Source: an uncultured Desulfarculaceae bacterium (lineage in GTDB: Bacteria; Desulfobacterota; Desulfarculia; Desulfarculales; Desulfarculaceae). From it: 33,767 nucleotides of DNA. The stretch is from the NCBI GenBank assembly GCA_937908275.1, contig CALERA010000275.1:1-33767 (forward strand), given 5' to 3'. The translations under genes and the position numbers were made by a program. This document shows positions 1 through 7,081 of this stretch, piece by piece. Numbering within the stretch: the first letter of the stretch is position 1; each line of letters starts with the position of its first letter. The notes under the pieces are model-generated. The model saw only the letters and a list, made by a program, of their open reading frames with translations, did not search any database and was not told where the DNA came from.

Positions 1-891
1 GGGGGCCAGGCCACGCAGCGGCTCGATCAACTCCAGGAGTTGCCCGGCCCGCACCAGGAAAGAATGATGGCTGGTCACCTCGGCGCGTCCGGCCTCGGCC
101 AGGCTGCGGCGCAGGGCTTCATCGCCCAGAAGCGTTTCCAGACGGGCGTCGAAGTCCTCCGGAGTGAAATAAAGCAAATGCTCGAAGTCATGAAAGTGTT
201 GATCCATCGCCCCGGGCGCGGCCTCGCTGAACAAGCACCCCCCGGCGGCCATCACTTCCAGGGGCCTGGTGGTCATGCCTGGAAACAGATTCTCGTTCAC
301 CACCAGTTGATGTCGGCGATAAAGCAGAGTCGCGTCACCGGTGGCGAACCAACCCTGGCCTCGGCCGCCCTTGACCTCCAACCCGACCTGCCGTTGCACC
401 CGGGCCAGCACCGCCGAGCGCTTGGGTCGCACCGCCTCGTCCACCACTCCCACGAAGCAGGCTCCGGGAGCGCTCTGGGCCTGGGCCTGGTTGCGATAAA
501 GCTCCGGCTCCACCGCCAGGGGCAGCCAGTGCGCCGCAGGGTGCATCGCGGCCAGCGCCTTGGCCTGGCGCGGTTGGTCAAACAGGGCCAGGTCGAATAA
601 CCGGGCGTATTTACTCTGCCAAAACTCGTTCAGCGGCGCGTCCACGCCGTAGAACACCGTCACGGTCTTGGCGCCCCATAATCCGGTGGGCAAGGTCCTT
701 CGACCGATGTTGTCGGTGACCAGGATCACGTCGCAGTCGTTCCCCGCCGTCTGCCACAAGTCGCGCCAGTCGGGATCGCCCGGGCCCAGGCGCAGGTCAG
801 CCCCCTCCCACGGCCCGGCCGTCACCACCTGACAACCCAGTTGGCGCAGGGCCGGGGCGAAATTGTCACTGCCCAGGAGCAGCATCCGCAT
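1..891 (-). CDS. CgeB-like glycosyltransferase, C-terminus cut by window edge
   Basis: An open frame runs off the left edge; 297 codons are visible. The N-terminal part begins MRMLLLGSDNF and has a Rossmann-like start. The C-terminal part carries NENLFPGMTTRPLEVMAAGG, then HDFEHLLYF and a closing helix with TSHHSF. This is the pattern of the CgeB / Glyco_trans_1_2 glycosyltransferases, which are common beside flagellar genes. In-frame ATGs lie at 900, 891 and 885. I chose 891 because GAGG sits 9 bases upstream of it, while at 900 the GAGG touches the start. A sigma-54 promoter at 964-978 drives it, so it is probably co-regulated with flagella. A role in flagellin or surface glycosylation is inference; donor and acceptor cannot be read. 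The family call is fairly sure. Confidence 0.8.
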   Translation of the reverse strand, partial: MRMLLLGSDNFAPALRQLGCQVVTAGPWEGADLRLGPGDPDWRDLWQTAGNDCDVILVTDNIGRRTLPTGLWGAKTVTVFYGVDAPLNEFWQSKYARLFDLALFDQPRQAKALAAMHPAAHWLPLAVEPELYRNQAQAQSAPGACFVGVVDEAVRPKRSAVLARVQRQVGLEVKGGRGQGWFATGDATLLYRRHQLVVNENLFPGMTTRPLEVMAAGGCLFSEAAPGAMDQHFHDFEHLLYFTPEDFDARLETLLGDEALRRSLAEAGRAEVTSHHSFLVRAGQLLELIEPLRGLAP

Positions 892-914
892 GGCGCACAT
901 CCTCATTCGCGTAG

Positions 915-948
915 CGCTTCCGCCGACGGCGCGAACCGTTCGGAAGCG
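915..948 (-). repeat. Inverted repeat in glycosyltransferase 5' leader
   Basis: CGCTTCCG at 915-922 is repeated inverted as CGGAAGCG at 941-948, with a nested ACGG/CCGT pair in the 18-base loop. It starts just after the transcription start expected from the sigma-54 promoter, so the mRNA leader should fold into a hairpin upstream of the GAGG ribosome site. GGA triplets in the arm and at the ribosome site would suit CsrA, but that is only a suggestion. Confidence 0.5.
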
Positions 949-963
949 ATTACCCGCTTTCGT

Positions 964-978
964 GCAACCCTCGTGCCA
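964..978 (-). promoter_or_regulatory. Sigma-54 (-24/-12) promoter of glycosyltransferase gene
   Basis: On the minus strand this reads TGGCAC-GAGGG-TTGC followed by A. It matches the RpoN consensus TGGCAC-N5-TTGC at every defined position with the exact spacing. Expected start is near 952, leaving a leader of about 60 bases before ATG 891. Two repeated TTGACGCG half-sites lie 105-135 bp upstream, where an enhancer-binding activator would sit. Confidence 0.8.
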
Positions 979-1036
979 TATTCCAGGGTTGCTTTAGTTC
1001 TAACTAGTTGGGATCGCAGGTCTTGTCTCGCCCGCA

Positions 1037-1053
1037 CCTGGCGTGGCGCCAGG
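1037..1053. repeat. Perfect 7-bp stem palindrome
   Basis: CCTGGCG-TGG-CGCCAGG lies between the stop of the 1125-1592 gene and the sigma-54 promoter of the glycosyltransferase gene. No T run follows on either strand, so it is not a classic intrinsic terminator. It could be a weak terminator, an mRNA 3' end structure or an operator. Confidence 0.4.
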
Positions 1054-1082
1054 GCGGCAAATCGTGCCCACCACGCGCGAAC

Positions 1083-1113
1083 TTTGACGCGTGGGCCAAG
1101 ACGGATTGACGCG
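1083..1113. promoter_or_regulatory. Two phased TTGACGCG repeats, candidate activator sites
   Basis: TTTGACGCG at 1083-1091 and ATTGACGCG at 1105-1113 are direct repeats exactly 22 bp apart, about two helical turns. They are 105-135 bp upstream of the sigma-54 promoter at 964-978. The core GTCAA/TTGAC resembles a half-site of FleQ/FlrA-type flagellar activators, and the same core recurs in the palindrome at 29551-29564. Binding is inferred. Confidence 0.4.
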
Positions 1114-1124
1114 CGGTGGAGAGG

Positions 1125-1592
1125 CTAGGCGCTGAAAGTGCGGCCGGAGCCCCCCAAAGGCCCCATGGCCTGGGCATAGGCCCGGCAGACCGGGCCGGGC
1201 TGGGGCGGCGAGGGTTCGCTGGCCAGCAACAGGGGCTGGCGGTCCTGGGGTGGCCGGTTGGTGGGCAGGAGCAATTGGCCAAGCTGGCGGCGGCGCAGGA
1301 TTTCCTGGAAACTCTGCCGGGGTCTGGTGGTCGCGCTGGCGTTGTTGGCGGTGGTCTGGGCGGGCGCGGCGGCCTGGGTCTTCGGCCGTGAATCCAGCTC
1401 GGTAGCCCCGCTGGTCAGGCTTTCCACCCGTTGCCAGGTGAAATCCAGATTGAAGGCCCCGGTGCTCAAGCTCCAGCTATGGCTGGTCACCGCCTGCCCC
1501 GGCTGCGCGGCGCAGTCCTGTCCGCCACGGCCGCCAGCGGGGGCATACGCGGTCGCGCCAGGGGTCGCAAGGCTGTGAATGGAATCAGGCAT
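1125..1592 (-). CDS. Unrecognised 155-residue protein
   Basis: I do not recognise this gene. Start ATG 1592 is preceded by AGGGA about 7 bases upstream; an upstream-extended frame to 1781 exists but would run across the intergenic sites. The product starts MPDSIHSLATPG and has a Gly/Ala/Gln-rich N-terminus. A Ser/Thr stretch around residues 40-55 (SHSWSLSTGAFNLDF) looks beta-forming. A basic helix, FQEILRRRQLGQLLL, follows near residue 105, then a Pro-rich tail. There is no signal peptide or membrane segment. It is divergent from the flgM operon and separated from it by 168 bp. It could be a real lineage-specific flagellar accessory protein; codon use is like its neighbours, but coding status is not certain. 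Confidence 0.5.
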   Translation of the reverse strand: MPDSIHSLATPGATAYAPAGGRGGQDCAAQPGQAVTSHSWSLSTGAFNLDFTWQRVESLTSGATELDSRPKTQAAAPAQTTANNASATTRPRQSFQEILRRRQLGQLLLPTNRPPQDRQPLLLASEPSPPQPGPVCRAYAQAMGPLGGSGRTFSA

Positions 1593-1624
1593 TGCAAATC
1601 CCTGCGGCGCTGTCGTCCTGAAAG

Positions 1625-1656
1625 CATTATAATGATACCGCATACCCCACATGGGG
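1625..1656. promoter_or_regulatory. Two small palindromes in the divergent intergenic region
   Basis: The 168-bp gap 1593-1760 is AT-richer than its surroundings. CATTATAATG (1625-1634) is a perfect palindrome containing TATAAT on both strands, a possible -10 element for the gene at 1125-1592, though I see no good -35. CCCCA-CA-TGGGG (1645-1656) is a second inverted repeat, of unknown use. Confidence 0.3.
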
Positions 1657-1674
1657 CACAAGTCGGACCAGGTG

Positions 1675-1688
1675 GTGAAAAGATTGAC
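1675..1688. promoter_or_regulatory. Imperfect FleQ-like palindrome
   Basis: GTGAAAAGATTGAC has one perfect half (ATTGAC, or GATTGACGCCG at 1682-1692) and one degenerate half. The right side shares ATTGACGCCG with the better palindrome at 29551-29564. It lies 20 bp upstream of the sigma-28 promoter. It may be a weak activator or repressor site; evidence is thin. Confidence 0.25.
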
Positions 1689-1707
1689 GCCGGGACCGAA
1701 AAAACTA

Positions 1708-1735
1708 TAAAGTTTCCGCGCGGAGTGGCCGATAA
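1708..1735 (+). promoter_or_regulatory. Sigma-28 (FliA) promoter of the flgM operon
   Basis: TAAAGTTT at 1708-1715 and GCCGATAA at 1728-1735 are both exact matches to the two halves of the enterobacterial FliA consensus. The spacer is 12 bp rather than the usual 11. Expected start is near 1742, just ahead of the AAGGGAAG ribosome site of the gene at 1761. This makes the flgM operon a late, FliA-dependent unit and gives FliA-FlgM feedback. Confidence 0.8.
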
Positions 1736-1760
1736 AAGAGGTGAAGGGAAGCATTAGGCC

Positions 1761-2198
1761 ATGACGATCACCTCTTTTCAAGTGCAGAATATTCTGCGAA
1801 CCTACGCCAAGCAGCTCAGCCGTGGGCAGCGCCTGGCGCGACGCCGCATGGCCAGCGAAAGCCTTCCTTCCGACCAGGTCAACATCAGCATCGAGGCCCG
1901 CCGCAAGCAGGTCATCGAGAAGATTACCGCTGAAATTGTTTCAAATATTGGCTATCGTGTCCCCGGTCTGGGCATTGGCCCCGGCGGGGTGGAGGACCTG
2001 GCCCTCAAGCAATTGAGCCAGGAATACGGCCGCGAACTGGACCTGAGCCAGGACGAGGCCACCGGGCAACTGCGCTTCCTGGTGCGGGACCCGGCCAGTG
2101 GCGAGGTGGCGGAGACCCTGGGCGCCGAGGAGTCGGCCAACCTGCAGGAGCGCCTGTTCGCCATCACCCAGCAAATCGTGGACGAAAACATGGTGTAG
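1761..2198 (+). CDS. DVU0524-family FlgM-associated protein
   Basis: A 145-residue soluble protein beginning MTITSFQVQNILRTYAKQL. This N-terminus (SFQVQNxLRTYxKQL followed by a basic RGQRLARRR) is that of the family represented by DVU0524 of Desulfovibrio vulgaris, encoded next to flgM. I know of no assigned function. A Gly-rich turn (VPGLGIGPGG) lies near residue 70, and the rest is predicted helical with no membrane segment. AAGGGAAG (1744-1751) precedes the start. The gene is first in a two-gene operon with flgM behind a FliA promoter, so a link to FlgM secretion, stability or late-gene timing is likely but inferred. Confidence 0.8.
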   Translation: MTITSFQVQNILRTYAKQLSRGQRLARRRMASESLPSDQVNISIEARRKQVIEKITAEIVSNIGYRVPGLGIGPGGVEDLALKQLSQEYGRELDLSQDEATGQLRFLVRDPASGEVAETLGAEESANLQERLFAITQQIVDENMV

Positions 2199-2215
2199 CG
2201 CGCTGTCCCAGCGCG
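2199..2215 (+). repeat. Hairpin between DVU0524-family gene and flgM
   Basis: CGCGCTG-TCC-CAGCGCG follows the stop codon at once, with no T run. It is more likely a processing or stability element, or a partial attenuator, than a terminator. flgM follows after about 50 bases with a strong AAGGAGG at 2253-2259. Confidence 0.45.
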
Positions 2216-2266
2216 ATCCCCGGTTCCGGCCCCTCGGGGTGGCGGACCGATGAAGGAGGGCAGGCC

Positions 2267-2581
2267 ATGCAAATCAAGGAAACCCTGGGCCTGACCAGCA
2301 AGACCGCCGAAAACCGCGGCGCCTCGGGCAGCGCGCGCGTCGAGGACAAGGCCGCCACCAAGTCGGGCGAGCAGGCCCAGACCGCCGCCGCCGACCGGGT
2401 TGAGCTTTCCGGGCGCAGCCGGGAGATGGCCAAGGCGGCCGAAGCCCTGGCCAACACCCCGGAGGTGCGCGAGAAGCGGGTGGCCGAGATCAAGCAGCGC
2501 ATCGCCAACCAGGAATACAAGGTCGACGCCGACCAGGTGGCCCAGCGCATGATCGTCGACTTCCTGCGCGAGCTGGTCTAG
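2267..2581 (+). CDS. flgM: Anti-sigma-28 factor FlgM
   Basis: A 104-residue protein, the usual FlgM length. It holds FliA inactive until the hook-basal body is finished, then is exported. The N-terminal half is Ala/Lys/Gln-rich and disordered-looking. The C-terminal half has VELSGRSREMAKAAEAL, then VREKRVAEIKQRIANQEYKVD and the closing VAQRMIVDFLREL helix, the family's FliA-binding pattern. AAGGAGG sits 7 bases before ATG. Its target FliA is encoded at 16674-17441. A FliA promoter upstream gives negative feedback. Confidence 0.95.
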   Translation: MQIKETLGLTSKTAENRGASGSARVEDKAATKSGEQAQTAAADRVELSGRSREMAKAAEALANTPEVREKRVAEIKQRIANQEYKVDADQVAQRMIVDFLRELV

Positions 2582-2606
2582 CCCCGACCGTCAACCAAGT
2601 TCGACA

Positions 2607-2640
2607 AACGCGCCGGCCCCCAGGGGGGCCGGCGTTTGCT
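2607..2640. terminator. Bidirectional intrinsic terminator between flgM and fliW
   Basis: An 11-bp GC stem (CGCCGGCCCCC / GGGGGCCGGCG, 2611-2621 and 2624-2634) with a 2-base gap is flanked by AAA on the left and TTT on the right. It sits between convergent genes flgM (ends 2581) and fliW (ends 2672), so it can serve both. The T runs are short. Confidence 0.75.
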
Positions 2641-2671
2641 TGTCAGGCTCTAATTCGGTTCGCGGTCGCGG

Positions 2672-3127
2672 CTATTGCTTGCGCAGGGGTTGGCGCAGGG
2701 GAAAGCGCGGGTCGTCCAGGATCACCTGGGCCGCCAGGCGGTTTTCCAGGTTGATGACCACCGGGGCCTTGAGATTGGCGGTGAGCTTTTCCGGCTCGCC
2801 CTGGGGAATGGTCACCACCACCCAGACCTGGAGATGCTGGGCGTCGCTGCTCTGCAGCAGCTGGCTCTCGGTGTTGCCCAGCACCACCTGATAGCTGGGG
2901 TCGAAGACCAGGGGGTTGGCCAGGACAAAAGCCAGGTCGGGGTGTTCCACGCTCTGGAGCCAATGGAAGGGCGATCCCTCGCGGTGGCGCAGCATCACAT
3001 AGCGGTGCAACTCCGGGAAGCCCACCATGCCGTGCGGGAAGGTCAACATCCGCTCGGCGGGCACCTCCACCGCGCCGAAGCGGGTGGTGACGACTTTCAG
3101 CACATCTTGGGTCATGGCCTCAGTCAT
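2672..3127 (-). CDS. fliW: Flagellar assembly factor FliW
   Basis: A 151-residue FliW. In known systems it binds CsrA and flagellin, releasing CsrA from flagellin mRNA when flagellin is secreted. Typical features are the opening strand TRFGAVEVPAERMLTFPHG, MVGFPELHRYVML and the middle PLVFDPSYQV. ATG 3127 overlaps the csrA stop by 8 bases. ATG 3115 (MTQDVLKVV) is an alternative start with GAGG at either distance; most family members begin nearer 3115. Adjacency and overlap with csrA indicate translational coupling of the two partners. Confidence 0.93.
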   Translation of the reverse strand: MTEAMTQDVLKVVTTRFGAVEVPAERMLTFPHGMVGFPELHRYVMLRHREGSPFHWLQSVEHPDLAFVLANPLVFDPSYQVVLGNTESQLLQSSDAQHLQVWVVVTIPQGEPEKLTANLKAPVVINLENRLAAQVILDDPRFPLRQPLRKQ

Positions 3128-3365
3128 CCTCGCCCCCGTCTCCCATCAAGCCGCTGATCAGATCCAGGTCCCCAGTCTGGCAAGCCAAGGCCTGCTGGTT
3201 GACTTCCTTGATCTTGTCGAAGATTTCCTGACGGTGAATGGGGGTGTCCGGCGGAGCGTTGATCCCCAGGCGCACCTGCCGGCCCTTAACCTCCATCACG
3301 CTCACGGTGATGGAGCCGTCGCCAATGGTGATGCTTTCCCCCACCTTGCGGGTGAGTATCAGCAC
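3120..3365 (-). CDS. csrA: Carbon storage / flagellin translation regulator CsrA
   Basis: An 81-residue CsrA starting with GTG (GGAGG 6-7 bases upstream). The RNA-binding dimer core is complete: MLILTRKVGESITIGD at the start, then VKGRQVRLGINAP and the helix starting HRQEIFDKI. It is about 20 residues longer than E. coli CsrA, with an acidic tail ending GEDD, as in FliW-regulated CsrA proteins, whose C-terminal extension contributes to FliW binding. Gene order flgK-flgL-csrA-fliW supports control of flagellin mRNA. No flagellin gene lies in the window. Confidence 0.95.
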   Translation of the reverse strand: MLILTRKVGESITIGDGSITVSVMEVKGRQVRLGINAPPDTPIHRQEIFDKIKEVNQQALACQTGDLDLISGLMGDGGEDD

Positions 3366-3419
3366 GGCTTACCTCCGCCTAGGCCGACAAGGTGGGACTG
3401 GGGCGGCATTTTCCCCTCT

Positions 3420-5312
3420 TTAGAGATAATCGGCCAGGTTGGTGCTGGACACCATGGCCGTGGCCTGCAAGGTCGCCTGGTACATGGTCTCGTAGCTCGC
3501 CAGCAGGGTGGCCACCTCGGTCACGTCCGCGTCCTCCACCCGCTCCAGGCGATCGTTGAGCCGCAGCACGTCGTTTTCCAGGAATCCGGTGCGGGTCTCC
3601 AGGCGGTTCAGCTTGCCGCCCGCGTCGCCAATGTACTGTAGCAGTTTGGACTGGACACTTTCAAGCGTGGCCACCATGGCTTGGCTGGTCTCCTGGCCTT
3701 GGTGGTATTGCTCCAGGGTCAGGGACCAGGTGTCGCCGTCGTTGAGGGTCCCGCCCTCATTGAGGCTCAAGGTGGCCTCGCCCGGCGGGTCCAGGGAGAG
3801 CACGTTGGCCGGGTCGTCTCCGGTGCCGGTGAAGACCACGCTGCCCCAGCGGCGCTCGCCGTTCTCCACGTAGGTGTAGGTGACCCGCACCGGCTCCGTG
3901 GCCGAGGGCTCCACCGCGGTGTCCTCGGGCAGGGGGCTGGGCAGGGCGGCCGGCGGCGCGGGCAGGGAGGGATAGGTCTCCAGGGGCAGGCTGTCGCCGG
4001 CGGTGTAGGTGGAGTCCACCAGATAGATGGTGGAGCCGTAGCCGCCGGCCAGGCTGACCGGGTTGCCGCTGCCGGTGCCGGTCACCACCACGGTGTCCGC
4101 CTGCCAGGCCGCGCCGTCCCAGTACTCGTAGTTCAGGGTCATGGGGTTGTCCACCGAGGGCGTGCCCCCGGTGAAGGTCGCGTCCACCGTGAAGTTGCGG
4201 AAGTTGCGCAAGAGGGTCTCGTCGGTGTCGCTGCTCTGGATGGGACCGCCGGTGTAGAACTCGTAGTCCCGGGAGCCCAGCTGGGACCACTCGCCGGAAA
4301 CCTGCAACTGGGCGGAGCTGGCCCGGTCGTTGGCGACCCCCGGCACCGCCTCGAAATAATCCTGGACCTCGTAGTCCTTGGCCAGGGCGTCCTGCCAGTC
4401 CCGCAGCTGGTCCAGCAGGTTGCCCCACCCGCTGCCGGAGTTGCCCTCCGCCGACCAGAGCGAGTCCAGGGTGTAATTGTAGGTCATGCGGCTGTTGGTG
4501 CCCAGGTTGGCGGCGATAGCCTGGTTGTTGCCCTGCTGGCGGTGGACCTCCAGGGTGTAGGAGCCGTTGGCGGCGAAAGAGCCCTCGTCGGTGTAGATGC
4601 GCTGCCCATCGCCCACCTCCACCCCATTGCCGCTGCCGGTGCCGGTCAGGGTCACGCTGCCGGTGATGGTGCGGCCATAATCATCCACGTAGGAATAGTT
4701 GACCTGCATGGGGTTCAGGGTGCTGGGCGTGCCGCCGGCATAGGCGGCGTCCACGCTCAACTGCAAATCGCGGCTGTACTTGCCGGTGTATTGGCCGGAG
4801 CCGTAGAGGCGTCCACTGCCACCCTGGCTGTCCACCACCACCGCCGGGCTGTCGATGGCGGGGTTGGTCAGGACCGGTGCGGTGTTGGACAGCGTGCCGG
4901 CGAAGATGTAGCTTCCGTTGCTCTGGGTGTTGCCCAACTGGATCAGCTGGTCGATGATGTCGCTCAACTGGCCTTCGAAGCTCTGGCGCTGCTGGGTGGT
5001 GTAGGTGCTGGTGGAGAGCTGCTCGGCCAGGGTCCGGGCCTGGGTCAACAGGTCGTCCATGCTCTCCATGCTGCTCACGCTGAGCTTCAGCCAATCCTGG
5101 ACATGGCCCAGGTTGTCCATGTACTTGTCCAGCTCCTCCATGCCGCGGTGGGAGTACTGGGCGGTGACGGAAGCCACCGGATCGTCGCTGGGCTGGGTGA
5201 CGCGCTTGCCGCTGCTGTATTGGTTGCTCAGGATGGACTCCGCCTCGCGGCTGCGAAGCAGGCTGTACATCGTCTGCCGATAGAACGTTTCCTGGTTGAC
5301 GCGAATGGGCAT
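3420..5312 (-). CDS. flgL: Hook-filament junction protein FlgL, enlarged
   Basis: 630 residues, about twice E. coli FlgL. The N-terminus (residues 1-145, with QPSDDPVAS near 40) and the C-terminus (540-630, ending YQATLQATAMVSSTNLADYL) form the flagellin-like coiled-coil core. Between them, three related beta-rich units occur near residues 184-258, 375-446 and 468-537. Each has a [GE]P..NPM-V-Y-Y opening, a VTLTGTGSGN-like centre and a closing strand. They probably form the surface-exposed domain of the junction. Start ATG 5312 has GGGGGAG 8 bases upstream and is 19 bases after the flgK stop. Confidence 0.9.
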   Translation of the reverse strand: MPIRVNQETFYRQTMYSLLRSREAESILSNQYSSGKRVTQPSDDPVASVTAQYSHRGMEELDKYMDNLGHVQDWLKLSVSSMESMDDLLTQARTLAEQLSTSTYTTQQRQSFEGQLSDIIDQLIQLGNTQSNGSYIFAGTLSNTAPVLTNPAIDSPAVVVDSQGGSGRLYGSGQYTGKYSRDLQLSVDAAYAGGTPSTLNPMQVNYSYVDDYGRTITGSVTLTGTGSGNGVEVGDGQRIYTDEGSFAANGSYTLEVHRQQGNNQAIAANLGTNSRMTYNYTLDSLWSAEGNSGSGWGNLLDQLRDWQDALAKDYEVQDYFEAVPGVANDRASSAQLQVSGEWSQLGSRDYEFYTGGPIQSSDTDETLLRNFRNFTVDATFTGGTPSVDNPMTLNYEYWDGAAWQADTVVVTGTGSGNPVSLAGGYGSTIYLVDSTYTAGDSLPLETYPSLPAPPAALPSPLPEDTAVEPSATEPVRVTYTYVENGERRWGSVVFTGTGDDPANVLSLDPPGEATLSLNEGGTLNDGDTWSLTLEQYHQGQETSQAMVATLESVQSKLLQYIGDAGGKLNRLETRTGFLENDVLRLNDRLERVEDADVTEVATLLASYETMYQATLQATAMVSSTNLADYL

Positions 5313-5331
5313 GGCAGCCGCTCCCCCCGGA

Positions 5332-7077
5332 TTAGCTCTTCAGGGTCAACAGGGTTTCCAGCAACTGGTCGGCCACGCCGATCATCTTGGCCGCCATCTG
5401 ATAGGAGCGCTGGTACTGGATCATCTTGATCATCTCCTCGTCCAGGCTCACCGCGCTCACCTGGTCGCGCAGGTTCAGCAACTCCTCCTGGGAGGCCTCG
5501 GCAAAGGTGCGATTGTCCTCCAGGTTGGCGATGTTGCTGCCCAGGTCCACCGACCAGCTGATGACCGCCTCGTTGAAGGTCTGGGTGCCGCCCGTCATCA
5601 GGTCGGCGTCCTTCAGGTCGGCCAGGTCCAGGGCGTTGCTGTTGTCGCCCAGGGTGTGCTCGCCGTCGTCGGCGATGCGCCCGGCGGCGATGAGCCCCAC
5701 GTCGTCGCTGATGGCGGAGTTGACCGAGACATTGCTGGCCGAATAGCCATCGAAGAAGGTGTTGATGCCCATGGCGGCCAGCAGGCCGCTGCTGTCGCCG
5801 CCAAAGGCGAACTCGATGTCCCCCTGGGCGGCGATGCGCAGCTGGTTGCCGCCGACGATGGAGGCCACGGGGTTCACCGTGGGGTCGGCGGTGGGGTTGA
5901 TCACCGCGTTGATGTCGTCGGCGATCTCGGTCAGGGTGTGGCTGGGGTCGATGTTCACGGTGTAGGAGCGGCGGGTGCCGTTCTCGTAGACCCACACCTC
6001 CAGCTCGCCGCTGCTCAGCAGGTCCTTGAAGGGCAGGGTGTTGTTGGGGTCGTTGAGCCCGGTGTTGTCATCCGTGCACTTGTAGGTGCCGGTCACGTCG
6101 CTGAACAGGGTCAGCCCCGCGCCCTGGCTGTGCAGCAGGTTCACCTGGCCCACGATGGTCTGGGTCAGGTCGTTCAGGAAATCCTTGGTCTGCTCGATGT
6201 CCACGTCGCGCACCTGGAGCCAGCCGGCCAGCTGGCCGCCGGTCAGGTCTTCCAGGCCCAGGACCTGGCCGGTGCGAGTGGAGACGATCTGATTGCCGGA
6301 GTACCCGTCCACGGCCTGGAAGGACAAGGGGTCCGCGTCGCTGGGCTGGGGATAGGTGTCCTGGACCAGGGTCCGCCCGTTGCCGGCGAAGACGGTCACC
6401 GCGCCCCGGGCGTCCTCGAACCACTGGATGTTCAGCTTCTCGCTCAGGTCCATCAACTGGCGCTGGCGCTCGTCGCGGTAGTCATTGGCGGTGTCGCCGG
6501 CGGCCTCGGCGGCCATGATGTCCTGGTTCAGGCTGGCGATGCGCCGGCAGATGGAGTTGATCGCGTCCACCCCCTCGGAGATGTAGACGTCCATGTCGTG
6601 GGCGATGGCGCTGACGTCCTGGTAGACGTTGTTCAGGCGGCTGCTCAGGTTGGCGGCGGTCTCGGCCAGGATGCCGCGCACCGAGGTTGACTCGGGGCTG
6701 TTGGCCACGTCCTGCCAGGCGCTGAAGAAGGCGGTGATGCTCTGGCCCAGGCCGGTGTCGCCAGCCTCGTTGGCCAGGGCCTGGAGCCGGCTGAGTTGGG
6801 TCACCCGGCTGTCCAGGGCGCCCAGGTCGCTGTTCTTGCTGGTGAGCCGGCCCTGGAGCAGGCGGTCGCTGTACTGCACCACGGTGGTGGTGGACACGCC
6901 GTGGCCATACCAGCCCTCGGCGGTGCGCTCGGGGTTGCGGGTCTCCAGGACGGTGGACTGGCGGGTGTAACCGTCGGTGCTGACGTTGGCCACGTTGTGG
7001 CTGACGGTGTTCAGCGCGTAGGTGCTGGCCTGCAGCGACCACCGGCTGATGTCCAGCATGGAATAGATGGACGGCAT
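5332..7077 (-). CDS. flgK: Hook-associated protein FlgK
   Basis: 581 residues, close to the usual 550-650. The N-terminus holds the Flg_bb_rod motif (LNTVSHNVANVSTDGYTRQ). The C-terminus has VSLDEEMIKMIQYQRSYQMAAKMI and ends LLETLLTLKS, the classic axial-protein pair of helices. It forms the first junction ring above the hook. It is 4 bases downstream of its likely chaperone flgN and precedes flgL. Confidence 0.95.
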   Translation of the reverse strand: MPSIYSMLDISRWSLQASTYALNTVSHNVANVSTDGYTRQSTVLETRNPERTAEGWYGHGVSTTTVVQYSDRLLQGRLTSKNSDLGALDSRVTQLSRLQALANEAGDTGLGQSITAFFSAWQDVANSPESTSVRGILAETAANLSSRLNNVYQDVSAIAHDMDVYISEGVDAINSICRRIASLNQDIMAAEAAGDTANDYRDERQRQLMDLSEKLNIQWFEDARGAVTVFAGNGRTLVQDTYPQPSDADPLSFQAVDGYSGNQIVSTRTGQVLGLEDLTGGQLAGWLQVRDVDIEQTKDFLNDLTQTIVGQVNLLHSQGAGLTLFSDVTGTYKCTDDNTGLNDPNNTLPFKDLLSSGELEVWVYENGTRRSYTVNIDPSHTLTEIADDINAVINPTADPTVNPVASIVGGNQLRIAAQGDIEFAFGGDSSGLLAAMGINTFFDGYSASNVSVNSAISDDVGLIAAGRIADDGEHTLGDNSNALDLADLKDADLMTGGTQTFNEAVISWSVDLGSNIANLEDNRTFAEASQEELLNLRDQVSAVSLDEEMIKMIQYQRSYQMAAKMIGVADQLLETLLTLKS

Positions 7078-7081
7078 GGCG

